64,000 bases of DNA, taken from the NCBI RefSeq assembly GCF_035989245.1, contig NZ_JAYMFF010000003.1, forward strand, positions 1-64,000, written 5' to 3'. The position numbers and the translations under genes are program-made. Each line of letters opens with the position of its first letter. Position 1 is the stretch's first letter. Positions 8,413-24,941 of the stretch are shown one piece after another. The notes under the pieces are model-generated. The model was not told where the DNA came from and searched no databases. It saw nothing but the letters and a program-made list of their open reading frames with translations. This DNA is from Adlercreutzia wanghongyangiae. GTDB lineage: Bacteria; Actinomycetota; Coriobacteriia; Coriobacteriales; Eggerthellaceae.

Positions 8413-10497
8413 ATGGCAGCTCCGGCTCCCGAACACGTCAGAAATATCGTCCTGGTGGGACAGGACGGCGCCGGCAAGACCTCGTTGGCCGAGGCCATGC
8501 TCTTCGTCTCCGGCAAGACGCCGCGCATGGGCACGACCCACGACGGGAAATCGTATCTCGACTACGACCCCGAGGAGATCAAGCGCAAGTTCACCATCTC
8601 CACGTCCATCGCGCCCATTCCCTACAAGGACTACAAGATCAACGTGCTGGACACCTCGGGCCACCCCGACTTCATCGGCGACACCCTGGCCACCATGCAG
8701 GCTGCGGAAATGGCCCTGTTCGTGGTGGACGCCGCCGACGGCCCGGGGGTTATGACCACGAAGCTGTGGCGCGAGGCCGAGGACATGCGCCTGTCGCGCG
8801 CCGTGTACGTCAACCACATCGACCGCGAGGGCGCGAACTTCGACGCCGCCATGGCGCTTCTGCATGCTCGCTTCGGCGGCCGTCTGGGCGCGGTGACCAT
8901 TCCCATCGGCCAGGGCGCCGACTTCGCGGGCGTCATTGACATCATCCGCATGAAGGCCCGTTACTTCGAGCCCGGCGGCACCGCCGAGCGTGTGGAGGAC
9001 GTGGACACGCTGCCCGAGAAGTACCAGGAGGAGGCCCGCATCGCCCGCGACAAGCTGTGCGATTTGGTGGCCGAGGCCGACGACGAGCTCATGATGAAGT
9101 ACCTCGACGGCGAAGAGCAGCTCACCCAGGAGGAGCTGGAAAACCTGCTTGACGCGGCCATTGCCCAGGAGCTCATCATCCCCGTGTTCGTGGGAAGCAC
9201 CATCATCATGCAGGGCGTGCAGGGCCTCATGGAGGACATCTGCACCTACTTCCCGCACCCGAAGAGCCACGGCCGCTTCCGCATGGCCGACGATGTGACC
9301 GTGCGCATCGACGAGACCAAGCCCCCCTGCGCCTTCGCCTTCAAGACGGTGTCCGACCCGTTCGTGGGACGCCTCACCTTCCTGAAGGTCATCTCCGGAT
9401 ACCTGGAGCCGGGCCTCGAGCTTGTCTGCGGGCGCACCGGCAAGAAGGAGCGCCTGGGAAAGATCCAGGTGATGATGGGCAAGGAGGCCGTGGACGTGAA
9501 GAGCGCCAAGGCCGGCGATATCGTGGTGGTGCCGAAGCTTACCGACGTGCGCGCCGGCGACACGCTGTCTTGCGAGGGCACCATCGCCATCGAGCCGCTG
9601 CCTTTGCCCGAGCCTTTGTACCCCGTGGCCATCGAGGCCGTGTCGAAGAAGGAGGAGGACAAGCTCGGCACCTTCCTCGCCCGCGCAGCCGAGGCTGATC
9701 CCACCATCCGCATCACCCGCGACGAGGACACGCACCAGACCATCATCCACGCCATGGGCGAGGCCCAGGTGGAGATGCTGCTGAACCGCCTGAAGGAGCA
9801 GTCGGGCGTTGAGGCGAAGCTCGTGCCCGTGCGCATTCCCTACCGCGAGACCATCACCAAGCAGGCCGAGGCCCAGGGGCGCCACAAGAAGCAGACCGGC
9901 GGCGCCGGCCAGTTCGGCGACTGCTGGCTGAGGATCGCCCCCATTCCCGGCGAGGGCTACGAGTTCGTAGACGAGATCAAGGGCGGCGCCATCCCGAACG
10001 GCCTCATCCCCGCCGTGGACAAGGGCGTGCGCGAGGCCATGGAAGAGGGATTCCTCGCCGGATACCCCATGGTGGACGTGAAGTGCACGGTGTTCGACGG
10101 GTCGTATCATTCGGTGGACTCCAACGAGATGGCCTTCAAGACCGCGGCCCGCATCGGCTTCCGCGCCTGCTGCGAACAGGCCGGCCCTATCATCCTGGAA
10201 CCCTGGGCTACCATGGAGGTCACCGTGGGGGAGGAGTACGCCGGCACCATCATGGGCGACATCTCCACCCGCCGCGGCCGCATCGTGGGCACCGACGCGG
10301 GCTTCGCCGCCGGCGAGACCGTCATCAAGATGCGCGCGCCCTACGCCGAGGTGATCAACTACACGAAGGACTTGCGGAGTATGACGCGCGGCTCCGGCTC
10401 CTACACGCTTACGCTGGAAGGCTACGAGGCCGCCCCGGCCGACGTGACCCGGAAGCTCGTGGAAGCCTACGAGGCTTCGCGGGCCGCTGGCAACTAA
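8413..10497 (+). CDS. Elongation factor G-like GTPase (EF-G2 type)
   Basis: 694 residues with the five-domain EF-G layout. G1 is GQDGAGKT (16-23), G3 starts at Asp80 (DTSGHPDF), and G4 is NHID (134-137) where canonical EF-G has NKxD. The RGITI effector motif of true EF-G is replaced by KRKFTISTS. Domain IV (GGAGQFGDCW onward) and V (the GDISTRRGRI loop) are complete. These deviations place it with EF-G-like proteins of actinobacteria, whose role in translation is poorly defined; the canonical fusA with rpsL/rpsG is not in this window. The start at 8413 (AGGTGG upstream, match to the family N-terminus) is preferred over 8338. It precedes rpoB but is separated by a REP pair and a promoter. Confidence 0.85.
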   Translation: MAAPAPEHVRNIVLVGQDGAGKTSLAEAMLFVSGKTPRMGTTHDGKSYLDYDPEEIKRKFTISTSIAPIPYKDYKINVLDTSGHPDFIGDTLATMQAAEMALFVVDAADGPGVMTTKLWREAEDMRLSRAVYVNHIDREGANFDAAMALLHARFGGRLGAVTIPIGQGADFAGVIDIIRMKARYFEPGGTAERVEDVDTLPEKYQEEARIARDKLCDLVAEADDELMMKYLDGEEQLTQEELENLLDAAIAQELIIPVFVGSTIIMQGVQGLMEDICTYFPHPKSHGRFRMADDVTVRIDETKPPCAFAFKTVSDPFVGRLTFLKVISGYLEPGLELVCGRTGKKERLGKIQVMMGKEAVDVKSAKAGDIVVVPKLTDVRAGDTLSCEGTIAIEPLPLPEPLYPVAIEAVSKKEEDKLGTFLARAAEADPTIRITRDEDTHQTIIHAMGEAQVEMLLNRLKEQSGVEAKLVPVRIPYRETITKQAEAQGRHKKQTGGAGQFGDCWLRIAPIPGEGYEFVDEIKGGAIPNGLIPAVDKGVREAMEEGFLAGYPMVDVKCTVFDGSYHSVDSNEMAFKTAARIGFRACCEQAGPIILEPWATMEVTVGEEYAGTIMGDISTRRGRIVGTDAGFAAGETVIKMRAPYAEVINYTKDLRSMTRGSGSYTLTLEGYEAAPADVTRKLVEAYEASRAAGN

Positions 10498-10529
10498 GGG
10501 CACGGGAAATTTCAAGGCGTCCCCGACTC

Positions 10530-10650
10530 GGGCGGCCTGAAGGCCGCCCCTACGGTTTGCTTCCGGGGCGGGTGCGTATTTTGACGCGTGCCCTGGCGGG
10601 CGTTTCGGTACGAGCCTCGTAGCCTCGTAGGGGCGGGCTTTAGCCCGCCC
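10530..10650. repeat. REP-like palindrome pair, inverted
   Basis: Two 25-base palindromic units face each other: a hairpin GGGCGGCC-TGAA-GGCCGCCC followed by CTACG (10530-10554) and CGTAG followed by GGGCGGGC-TTTA-GCCCGCCC (10626-10650). The shared CGTAGGGGCGG head and inverted arrangement match a REP doublet. Related units occur at 22329-22407 and inside ppk at 53498. The first may also act as a terminator for the EF-G-like gene. Confidence 0.8.
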
Positions 10651-10711
10651 TTTCTTATGCCTGATCCAAGGGCATTTTCCAAAAAAAATCCATGGCTTGT
10701 AAAAATTTTTC

Positions 10712-10740
10712 TTGACTCGGCGTTCCCCTCATAGTAACTT
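10712..10740 (+). promoter_or_regulatory. Probable rpoBC promoter
   Basis: TTGACT (10712-10717), a 17-base spacer and TAACTT (10735-10740), preceded by an A/T-rich stretch (AAAAATTTTT) that could act as an UP element. It lies 55 bases upstream of the rpoB start. The -35 is a good match, the -10 is weak. Confidence 0.5.
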
Positions 10741-10794
10741 AGCGGATTGCAACTTTTTGCAGATTTGCGATGGACGTGAAGGAGGAACAGCCTC

Positions 10795-14331
<3,537 letters not shown>

Positions 14332-14334
14332 AGC

Positions 14335-18756
<4,422 letters not shown>

Positions 18757-18790
18757 GCAGCTCTGCAATTTGTCGCTGAATAGCACTACC

Positions 18791-18817
18791 GAGGGGGACG
18801 ATTCCATCGTCCCCCTC
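18791..18817 (+). terminator. Hairpin after rpoC
   Basis: A perfect 12-bp stem (GAGGGGGACGAT with ATCGTCCCCCTC) and three-base loop, followed by only a short T stretch (TTGATAG). It is a weak terminator or processing hairpin between rpoC and the LuxR gene, whose ribosome binding site follows directly. Confidence 0.65.
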
Positions 18818-18835
18818 TTGATAGAGGAGGGGATT

Positions 18836-20314
18836 ATGGCGGGACGTCTGGCCACGTTGGGGGCGGCGGATGTCAAGATCATTGCGGGTTCGGCGTGTTT
18901 CTGGGCATGGCTCGACGGCATGTTCATGAGCGCGTTCTTTCGAGGCTCCCATGAGGAAGGCCTGATGGCCGAGTTGGCGGTTGTGCTGCTCTTCGGCGTG
19001 AGCGCCGTGGGGTTTGCGGCTTTTCTGGCGTGGCCGGCGCGGGCAAACCAGTTGCTCGGCGAGAAGCGGACTCCGCTGATGGCAGCGGCGTTGGGTACCG
19101 TGGGATCGGCGTTGTTCGCCGCGGCGGGTGCCATGCATGCGGTGACATTGCTTGTTGTCGGCGGTGCCTGCTGCGCCGTTTGCATGGCTATGTTTCAGAT
19201 GGGCTGGGGCGCCGTTTACTGTCGCGATGGCGCGAGAAGCGCGGCGCTGTATGCTTCGGGTGGTTTTGCGGGGGCGGTGATTATCGATTTGCCCTTGCTG
19301 TTCATGGTACCGCTGGCATCGATGGTGTTCTATGCGCTTTTGCCCCTGGTGTCCGGCGTGCTGCTCGTCTCTATCGGCGGTGATGAGCGTCGCTACCAAA
19401 CGTCGGAGCAGGCAGTGGGCGGAGGTCCTTCTCTGCTGACGGCCATTGACCGGCGTTTGGGTATTCCGCGGATGCTTCTGCTGGCGGCTGCCTTGGTATT
19501 GGTCAGCTTCGGCTACCTTCAGCACCTGGTCTCGTTTTCCTCGGTGGCAAGCGGGGGCACTCCGGGTGGCGTTGTGGTGCAGCTAACACGCGGCGCGATG
19601 GCGGTGATCTTGTTTTCCGTGGTCATCTGTTCGCCCTCGCGTACAAACATCCTGTACCGCATGGGCCTGCTACTGATCATTGCCGGTTTCATGTTGATGC
19701 CCTTCTTATTCGGGTCGGGGTTGTTCTGGGTTGCGGGTGCCATCATTATCAGTGGCTATACGGCATTTGATTTGCTGGTGTGGGTGCTGTTTTCCCAGAT
19801 TGCCCACACTCGTTCCGAAAGTCCGCTCCAAACTATCGCGGTCATTAAGCTGCTGGCCGTTATTTGCTATGTGGTAGGGGCGGTGGCTGGCATGGTTCTG
19901 GTGGGCAACGACGAGACCCTGCACACTTACGTGCTGCAAGAGACCACGCTCATGGGATATCTGGTGATGATAGCCACCGTGCTTTTGCTGAGCAGCAAGG
20001 ATATGTGGGTGCTGTCGGGAATGGTCGCCACCTCTTCGGGTGCGAGCGGAGGGGAGGCTCGCCGGCAGTGCTTGGATCAGTGGTTCGTCGCCTATGGCCT
20101 AACGCCACGCGAACAGGAGATCGCCCATCTGCTGATAGCCGGCCGCACCCAGCCGTGGGTGGCAACCAGCCTGTGTATATCCGAGAACACGGTGGGCACG
20201 CACGTGCGCCATATTTACCAGAAACTGGGCGTACATGATCGCCAACAGTTCATCGATCTGGCGAATGACCAGTACACAGCCGTATCACCCGATTCACGTG
20301 AGGCGGTTTCCTGA
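18836..20314 (+). CDS. Multi-membrane-span LuxR-family transcriptional regulator
   Basis: A 492-residue protein with about 10-12 hydrophobic segments in the first ~390 residues and a C-terminal LuxR helix-turn-helix from residue ~421 (LTPREQEIAHLL ... ISENTVGTHVRHIYQKLGVH). The start at 18836 has GAGGAGGGG directly upstream; an earlier in-frame ATG (18770) lies in the terminator hairpin region. It sits 157 bases before, and on the same strand as, the flavin reductase at 20471, its probable target. It is paralogous to the regulators at 1937 and 55943. The ligand is unknown. Confidence 0.88.
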   Translation: MAGRLATLGAADVKIIAGSACFWAWLDGMFMSAFFRGSHEEGLMAELAVVLLFGVSAVGFAAFLAWPARANQLLGEKRTPLMAAALGTVGSALFAAAGAMHAVTLLVVGGACCAVCMAMFQMGWGAVYCRDGARSAALYASGGFAGAVIIDLPLLFMVPLASMVFYALLPLVSGVLLVSIGGDERRYQTSEQAVGGGPSLLTAIDRRLGIPRMLLLAAALVLVSFGYLQHLVSFSSVASGGTPGGVVVQLTRGAMAVILFSVVICSPSRTNILYRMGLLLIIAGFMLMPFLFGSGLFWVAGAIIISGYTAFDLLVWVLFSQIAHTRSESPLQTIAVIKLLAVICYVVGAVAGMVLVGNDETLHTYVLQETTLMGYLVMIATVLLLSSKDMWVLSGMVATSSGASGGEARRQCLDQWFVAYGLTPREQEIAHLLIAGRTQPWVATSLCISENTVGTHVRHIYQKLGVHDRQQFIDLANDQYTAVSPDSREAVS

Positions 20315-20470
20315 TATCACGAGGGTTGGCTGATCTTCCCGAATACGGTGTTTCGTGCGTTGGCGGCAGCGAGGCGCCGGTCCATGATGGAGCACGGCAA
20401 TTGGAGGTTGCCCTCCCGATGCGCCTGGGGCGCACGGCGAGCATTTCACTATCATGGAAGGGGAAGGAAC

Positions 20471-22150
20471 ATGAATATCGACCGCAGGAGTTTCCTCAAA
20501 GGTGCGCTGGTATCGGGCGCAGCGGCGGCCGCCACGGTGGCGATGCCCGGGTGCAGCCCGGCGGCGCCGAGCGAGAAGGCAGCTGGCGATCTGGCCGCCA
20601 CGGGTGCCCATAGCTGGGAAGTGGCTCCGGCTCCTATCGAGGACATCGCCTCCACGCAGGACTACGATGTGGTTGTCGTCGGCGCGGGTCTGGCTGGCGT
20701 GAACGCCGCTGAGGCGGCGGCGCGCAACGGTGCCAAGACCGTTGTCATCGAGCGCAACACCGGCATTTCCATCCGCGGCGTGGATGTGGGCCATATCGGT
20801 AGCCGCTACCATAAGGCTAACGGCTTCGACCTGGATCCGCGTGTGGCAGCGCGTTATCTGCACCACGCCTCGCACCAGACTACCAATTACGATCTCATCT
20901 ACGTGTGGGCTTCCCGTTCGGGCGAGGTGTTCGACTATATTGAGGACCTGGGCGCTGCCAGCGGCGTAAGCATGGTGCCGGCACTTTCCGGTACGGCGAA
21001 GTATGGCAATTGGTCGAAGCTGCCCGAGCAGTGGCGTGTGTATCCCGACGCGGTGTCGTTCGTGCGTGGTGGCGAGACCTACGATATGCGCGACGACGGG
21101 CAGCCCGTGAACGTCACGCTCGGCGAGTTGGTGTACGACTCCGCCGTGAAGAACGGCGCCGAGTTCGTGTTCGAGACGCGTGCCGAGCAGTTGGTGGGCA
21201 ATGCGGCTGACGGCATTACGGGTGTGATTGTGACGGCGGCTGACGGTAGCCACGTGCAGTACAACGCCAAGAAGGGCGTTATCCTGGCTACGGGCGACAT
21301 CGGCGGCAACCAGGAGATGGTGGATGTGTTCTGTCCCATTTCCAATCGTTCCGACGCGAACGTGTATGCTCCGGCCGGCTTCAACAACGGCGACGGCATC
21401 CTCATGGGCTCGTGGGCCGGTGCGGCCATTTCCAAGAGCCCGGCCGCTCCGATGATCCATCAGTTCACGCTGGACACTCTGGAATTCAACCTCACCTCGT
21501 TCATCATGTGCTGGTTGGCAGTGAACGCCAACGGTGAGCGCTACGGCGCCGAGATGCCCTTCGAGCCCATGCTGACCAATGCCCGCATGAACACGCCGGG
21601 CAATATCGCCTGGTCGATTTTCGACGGCGACTACGAGAAATACCTCATGCAGCAGCAGCCCGAGCGCTTCGACCGCTTCATGGACGGTCTGGACGCCGTA
21701 ATGGAGAAGTGGCTGGACAACGGCATGTTGGTGAAGGCCGACACTCTGGAAGATCTGGCTGCGCAGCTGGATGTGCCTGCTGATGCCCTGAAGGCGACGG
21801 TAGAACGCTACAACAGCATGGCCGAGACTGGCGAGGATGTTGACTTCGGCGTGCCGGAGCAGTTCCTGGCCCCGGTGAAGACGGCTCCGTTCTACGCTAC
21901 GAAGAACGTGTGCAGTACCTTGACCATCCCCTTCGGTCTGCATGTGAATGCCGATTCGCAGGTGCTGACTGCCGAGGATGAGCCTATTCAGGGTCTGTTC
22001 GCCATCGGCAATGTGCAGGGCGACTTCTTCGGCAACGACTACCCGGTGCATTGCCCTGGCGTGAGCCATGGCCGCTGCGTGACCTTCGGTCAGCTGGTTG
22101 GCTCTGCGGTAGCCCAGGACAAGGTCATCTCCGAGCTGTCGTTCGCGTAA
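20471..22150 (+). CDS. Tat-exported FAD-binding fumarate-reductase-like flavoprotein
   Basis: 559 residues. DRRSFLKG (residues 4-11) and MPGC (Cys28) predict Tat export and lipid anchoring. The FAD motif VVVVGAGLAG (67-76) and a C-terminal FAD loop (PIQGLFAIGNVQGDFF) are intact, as is the capping domain. GGAAGGAAC precedes the start. It belongs to the same superfamily as the genes at 1-1658 and 54001-55701, and probably takes electrons from the quinone pool or a cytochrome to reduce an unknown organic acceptor outside the membrane. The likely regulator is encoded just upstream; a terminator follows at 22215. Confidence 0.9.
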   Translation: MNIDRRSFLKGALVSGAAAAATVAMPGCSPAAPSEKAAGDLAATGAHSWEVAPAPIEDIASTQDYDVVVVGAGLAGVNAAEAAARNGAKTVVIERNTGISIRGVDVGHIGSRYHKANGFDLDPRVAARYLHHASHQTTNYDLIYVWASRSGEVFDYIEDLGAASGVSMVPALSGTAKYGNWSKLPEQWRVYPDAVSFVRGGETYDMRDDGQPVNVTLGELVYDSAVKNGAEFVFETRAEQLVGNAADGITGVIVTAADGSHVQYNAKKGVILATGDIGGNQEMVDVFCPISNRSDANVYAPAGFNNGDGILMGSWAGAAISKSPAAPMIHQFTLDTLEFNLTSFIMCWLAVNANGERYGAEMPFEPMLTNARMNTPGNIAWSIFDGDYEKYLMQQQPERFDRFMDGLDAVMEKWLDNGMLVKADTLEDLAAQLDVPADALKATVERYNSMAETGEDVDFGVPEQFLAPVKTAPFYATKNVCSTLTIPFGLHVNADSQVLTAEDEPIQGLFAIGNVQGDFFGNDYPVHCPGVSHGRCVTFGQLVGSAVAQDKVISELSFA

Positions 22151-22214
22151 GAACTCGCTGACATACTACGTGCCATCAAGCGCGTCGCCTCCCTCCCCGA
22201 CGCGCTTGCATGCT

Positions 22215-22252
22215 AAGGACGCGACCGTAGGCCGGCCGCGTCCTTGCGTTTC
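22215..22252 (+). terminator. Terminator after flavin reductase
   Basis: A 13-bp stem with one mismatch (AAGGACGCGACCG with CGGCCGCGTCCTT), a five-base loop, then GCGTTTC. Moderate T content. Confidence 0.7.
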
Positions 22253-22328
22253 AGCTCATTGGAGTTGCTGCACTTGCGCCCAGTTGCATCGTCGGGTATT
22301 CCATGCGTGGCAATTCCGAGGATCATTT

Positions 22329-22407
22329 CGTAGGGGCGCCCTTTAGGGTGCCCGGCCAAGCTGTCGTTATGCTCGGGGGCCCGGGGCGGCTAAAGCCGCC
22401 CCCTACG
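22329..22407. repeat. REP-like palindrome pair, inverted
   Basis: CGTAGGGGC-GCCC-TTTA-GGGTGCCC (22329-22353) and GGGCGGC-TAAA-GCCGCCCCCTACG (22384-22407) face each other about 30 bases apart. Same head sequence and layout as the pair at 10530-10650. Located in a 400-base gap with no gene. Confidence 0.75.
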
Positions 22408-22467
22408 GGGACTCGCCCGGGTCGATACTCGCTTTCTACAAGGGGGGCCTGTGGTTCTGGATGGCCC

Positions 22468-22497
22468 GCAGTTTCAGGTCGCCTAACCTGAAACTGC
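22468..22497. promoter_or_regulatory. Perfect 12-bp inverted repeat, probable operator
   Basis: GCAGTTTCAGGT and ACCTGAAACTGC are exact reverse complements six bases apart, ending three bases before the -35 hexamer of the antitoxin promoter. The position suits an operator for the antitoxin or its complex; a REP-proximal hairpin is the alternative. Confidence 0.5.
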
Positions 22498-22500
22498 TGC

Positions 22501-22529
22501 TTGCTTGTTCGACGGTATTACATTATAGT
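22501..22529 (+). promoter_or_regulatory. Promoter of toxin-antitoxin pair
   Basis: TTGCTT (22501-22506), a 17-base spacer and TATAGT (22524-22529); the antitoxin start is 22 bases downstream of the -10. Confidence 0.65.
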
Positions 22530-22551
22530 GGCGGAAAGGAAGGAGGCCTGT

Positions 22552-22866
22552 ATGGACGCCATCGTTTCGGCTCGCGTGCCCGTTGCCCTGAAGGAGCGTG
22601 GCAACGGTATTTTGCGTGATATAGGCTGCACGCCCACTCAGCTCATCAATGCTGCCTACCAGTTCGTGCTATCGGAGCATGAGTTGCCGAAGCCTCGTGA
22701 CCCCCTCGAGGGAATGAAGGGCACGAAGCGAGAGCTGACCGATCAGCAGCGGGAGAAGATCCGCCGTTCCCTTCAGGCTATGTATGTCGGTCCACCGGCC
22801 ACGGACGAGTCGTTTTCCAGCCAGTTGAGTGCCGCAAGGGATGAGCGCTATGCGCGTTTTGCTTGA
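22552..22866 (+). CDS. RelB/DinJ-family antitoxin
   Basis: 104 residues. The N-terminus (AIVSARVPVALKERGNGILRDIGCTPTQLINAAYQFVL) has the ribbon-helix-helix layout of RelB/DinJ antitoxins: a short beta strand, helix, a G-x-T/S turn, second helix. The acidic/basic C-terminal half would bind the toxin. Strong ribosome binding site AGGAAGGAGG. It overlaps the PIN-domain gene by 17 bases, so the two are translationally coupled. DinJ-type antitoxins usually pair with YafQ; a PIN partner is a less usual combination. It probably autoregulates through the repeat at 22468. Confidence 0.8.
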   Translation: MDAIVSARVPVALKERGNGILRDIGCTPTQLINAAYQFVLSEHELPKPRDPLEGMKGTKRELTDQQREKIRRSLQAMYVGPPATDESFSSQLSAARDERYARFA

Positions 22867-23308
22867 CGCCAACGTGCTGATAGACCTGTATACACAGCGG
22901 CCGCCCGAGGGTGATATCGCCCAGAAGTTACTGATCATGAGAGAATTCGGCGATGTTGAGCTCTGGGTCTCGGCAAAATCGTTCACCGATGTGTTCTACG
23001 TGCTTCACAAGACCTATAGCAGCGATTACGTGCAGAACGCCTTCGAAGAAAGCTACCAATGGCTGGAGATATGCTCCATCGATGGCGCCGACATTCATCG
23101 GGCGACAAGTCGCCGATGGGCCGACTTCGAAGATTGTCTGGTGGACGTGTGCGCCGAGAAGGTGAAGGCCGACTTTCTGCTTACCCGCGATGAAAAGGGG
23201 TTTGCCCAGGGTCATGTGCCTGCGATAAGCCCGGGCGATTTCTTCGACTACGTTGAAAGCGAATACCAGATTGCCTACGACGTCATCGACTTGAGCGAAG
23301 AGTTCTAG
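22850..23308 (+). CDS. PIN-domain toxin (VapC-like ribonuclease)
   Basis: 152 residues. MRVLLDANVLIDLY carries the first acidic residue, and DFEDCLVDVCAEKVKADFLLTRDEKGF carries the later acidic cluster that binds the metal in PIN ribonucleases. AAGGG nine bases upstream favours start 22850 over the in-frame ATG at 22841. It overlaps the antitoxin gene. VapC-type toxins cleave tRNA or rRNA when freed from the antitoxin; the specific target is not readable here. Confidence 0.8.
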   Translation: MRVLLDANVLIDLYTQRPPEGDIAQKLLIMREFGDVELWVSAKSFTDVFYVLHKTYSSDYVQNAFEESYQWLEICSIDGADIHRATSRRWADFEDCLVDVCAEKVKADFLLTRDEKGFAQGHVPAISPGDFFDYVESEYQIAYDVIDLSEEF

Positions 23309-23311
23309 GCG

Positions 23312-23407
23312 TTACTCGCTTTCGACGAGCGTGCCGCCTTTGCCGTGGTTGAGGATGATTTTACGGGCGCGGGTGTAGGCGTCAAGAGCCGGTTCGCTTC
23401 TGAACCC
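23312..23407 (-). pseudogene. Possible C-terminal gene remnant
   Basis: On the minus strand an open frame reads SEPALDAYTRARKIILN, then HGKGGTLVESE and a TAA stop at 23314-23312. It has protein-like composition but no start, and runs into the promoter region of the ATPase gene. I do not recognise the family. It may be a leftover of a deleted gene or chance. Confidence 0.25.
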
Positions 23408-23435
23408 TGCTGCTATAATTTGCTATAAAGGTACT

Positions 23436-24545
23436 ATGAAGTGGGGTTTTATGAATCCGTTCAAGCCGACAGCGGGAAAGATGCCGCCCGAGCTCATCGG
23501 TCGCGATGCCATCGTCGAGGCATTCGTCGACGGCATGGACAACGGCCCGGGCGCTCCGGAGCGGCTGATGCGGCTGACGGGCGCTCGCGGCATGGGCAAG
23601 ACTGTGATGCTTAACGAGCTAGGGCGCGTTGCGCGTCAGCGGGGCTGGACGGTCGTCGACGAAGTGGCGAGCGCGGGGTTCTGCGCGCGCATCCTCGATC
23701 GGCTCACGCCGCGCAGCCAGGTAGGGGCCATGCGCATCCAGTCCTCCATCCTCGGCATCAGCCTGGGGGAGGTGGACATCGAGCGCGCCTCCCTTACGTT
23801 GCGCGAAACCATGGAGGCTCGGCTTCGCGACGATAAGGCGGGTTTGCTCATCACGCTTGACGAGGTGCAGGACACCTCCCTCGATGAGGTACGGGCCCTT
23901 GCCGTTGCCGTCCAGCAGGTTATCGGCGCCGATCTGAACATCGCCTTCGTCTTCGCGGGTCTGCCTTCCATGGTCGACCGGGTGGTGAACGCCAAGACGC
24001 TCACGTTTCTGCGTCGGGCGATGCCCGAAGAGTTGGCGCCTCTCTGGTTCGAGGATATCGAGCAGTCGTTCGCCGAGACCGTTGCCGCCTCTGGCATGCG
24101 CGTCGCGCAGGATGTGTTGCCGGCTATGACGGAGGCCTCAGCCGGATACCCGTTCATGGTGCAGCTTGTGGGGTATTACACGTGGAAGGCTGCCCAGAAG
24201 CGTGGCTCCGACATTCTCGAGGGGCCAGACGCCCAGCAGGGCGTGGAGGCCGCTCGTCGTCAGTTCGATCGTATGGTGATAGAGCCCGCCCTGCACAACC
24301 TTCCGGAGTCGTTGCTCACCTACCTTCTTGCCATGGCAGAAGATGAGGGGGCGTCAAGCAAGGTGGGTGCTGTGGCCCTGCGCCTCGACAAGGGGCTGAC
24401 GGAGCTGAGCTCGTATCGCAGCCGTCTTATTAAGGAGAATGTCGTTGAGTCGCGGGCCCGCGGAGAGATAGAATTCGCCATCCCGTACATGGTGGACTAC
24501 CTGAATGCCCACCGCGCCGATCTGCTCGACGAGATGGGCCTGTAG
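23436..24545 (+). CDS. Stand-alone AAA/STAND-type ATPase
   Basis: 369 residues. Walker A is GARGMGKT (near residue 48), Walker B is LLITLDEVQ (near 145), and FVFAGLPS matches sensor 1 of archaeal-type/ORC-like ATPases. The C-terminal ~100 residues look like a winged helix (ALRLDKGLTELSSYRSRLIKENVVE). The start is 23436 or 23451 (MNPFKP); both have modest ribosome binding sites. A TATAAT box lies about 20 bases upstream. Orphan ATPases of this sort occur repeatedly in Eggerthellaceae next to toxin-antitoxin genes; no role is established. Confidence 0.7.
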   Translation: MKWGFMNPFKPTAGKMPPELIGRDAIVEAFVDGMDNGPGAPERLMRLTGARGMGKTVMLNELGRVARQRGWTVVDEVASAGFCARILDRLTPRSQVGAMRIQSSILGISLGEVDIERASLTLRETMEARLRDDKAGLLITLDEVQDTSLDEVRALAVAVQQVIGADLNIAFVFAGLPSMVDRVVNAKTLTFLRRAMPEELAPLWFEDIEQSFAETVAASGMRVAQDVLPAMTEASAGYPFMVQLVGYYTWKAAQKRGSDILEGPDAQQGVEAARRQFDRMVIEPALHNLPESLLTYLLAMAEDEGASSKVGAVALRLDKGLTELSSYRSRLIKENVVESRARGEIEFAIPYMVDYLNAHRADLLDEMGL

Positions 24546-24690
24546 GGGCAACCGCTTCGGCAAGGGTGCATTTGCATTATGTGATTTGGAGAAGGTGGCT
24601 TATGCGGGCCGCCTTCATCTTGTTGTACGGGTATCATAGATAGGCTGGCAAAGTCCGAACGTGGGCGGCGCTTCGAGAGGAGTGTTGCCT

Positions 24691-24822
24691 ATGAATGTAG
24701 TTCATGAAACTCTGAGCGTGTTGGCGATGGTTGCAAACGTCGCCATCTTTATACTTGAAGTATGGAGAACGTGGAAGGAGCATAAGCGCGAGGATGACGC
24801 GGAGAGAAAGAAAAAGGGCTAG
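24691..24822 (+). CDS. 43-residue single-span membrane peptide, type I toxin candidate
   Basis: The reading frame encodes 43 residues: a short N-terminus, one hydrophobic helix (residues ~9-25: VLAMVANVAIFILEVW) and a strongly basic tail ending ERKKKG. Size and layout match holin-like or TxpA-type toxins of type I toxin-antitoxin systems. GAGGAG lies about eight bases upstream. Its 3' end coincides with a hairpin that on the opposite strand is a strong terminator, and an extended -10 promoter points at it from the right. A harmless small membrane protein is the alternative. Confidence 0.55.
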   Translation: MNVVHETLSVLAMVANVAIFILEVWRTWKEHKREDDAERKKKG

Positions 24823-24895
24823 CTGCAACTAGCCCTTTCCAATCAATGACCCGCGCCGCCCGACCGGAGTGTAAGGTCACTCGGGCTTTGCTGGC
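24810..24895 (-). ncRNA. Candidate antisense RNA (type I antitoxin)
   Basis: On the minus strand, TGATATACT (24910-24902) is an extended -10 element; transcription would start near 24895, run through a hairpin rich in GCCCGA and end at a perfect 10-bp stem (24813-24822 with 24829-24838) followed by TTTTTCTTTC on that strand. The ~86-nucleotide RNA would overlap the last bases of the small membrane-peptide gene. No clear -35 is present, as is usual for extended -10 promoters. Confidence 0.5.
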
Positions 24896-24941
24896 CCCTG
24901 TAGTATATCACGTTGCGGTCTGAAGAGAAAGCAGTGCACCT

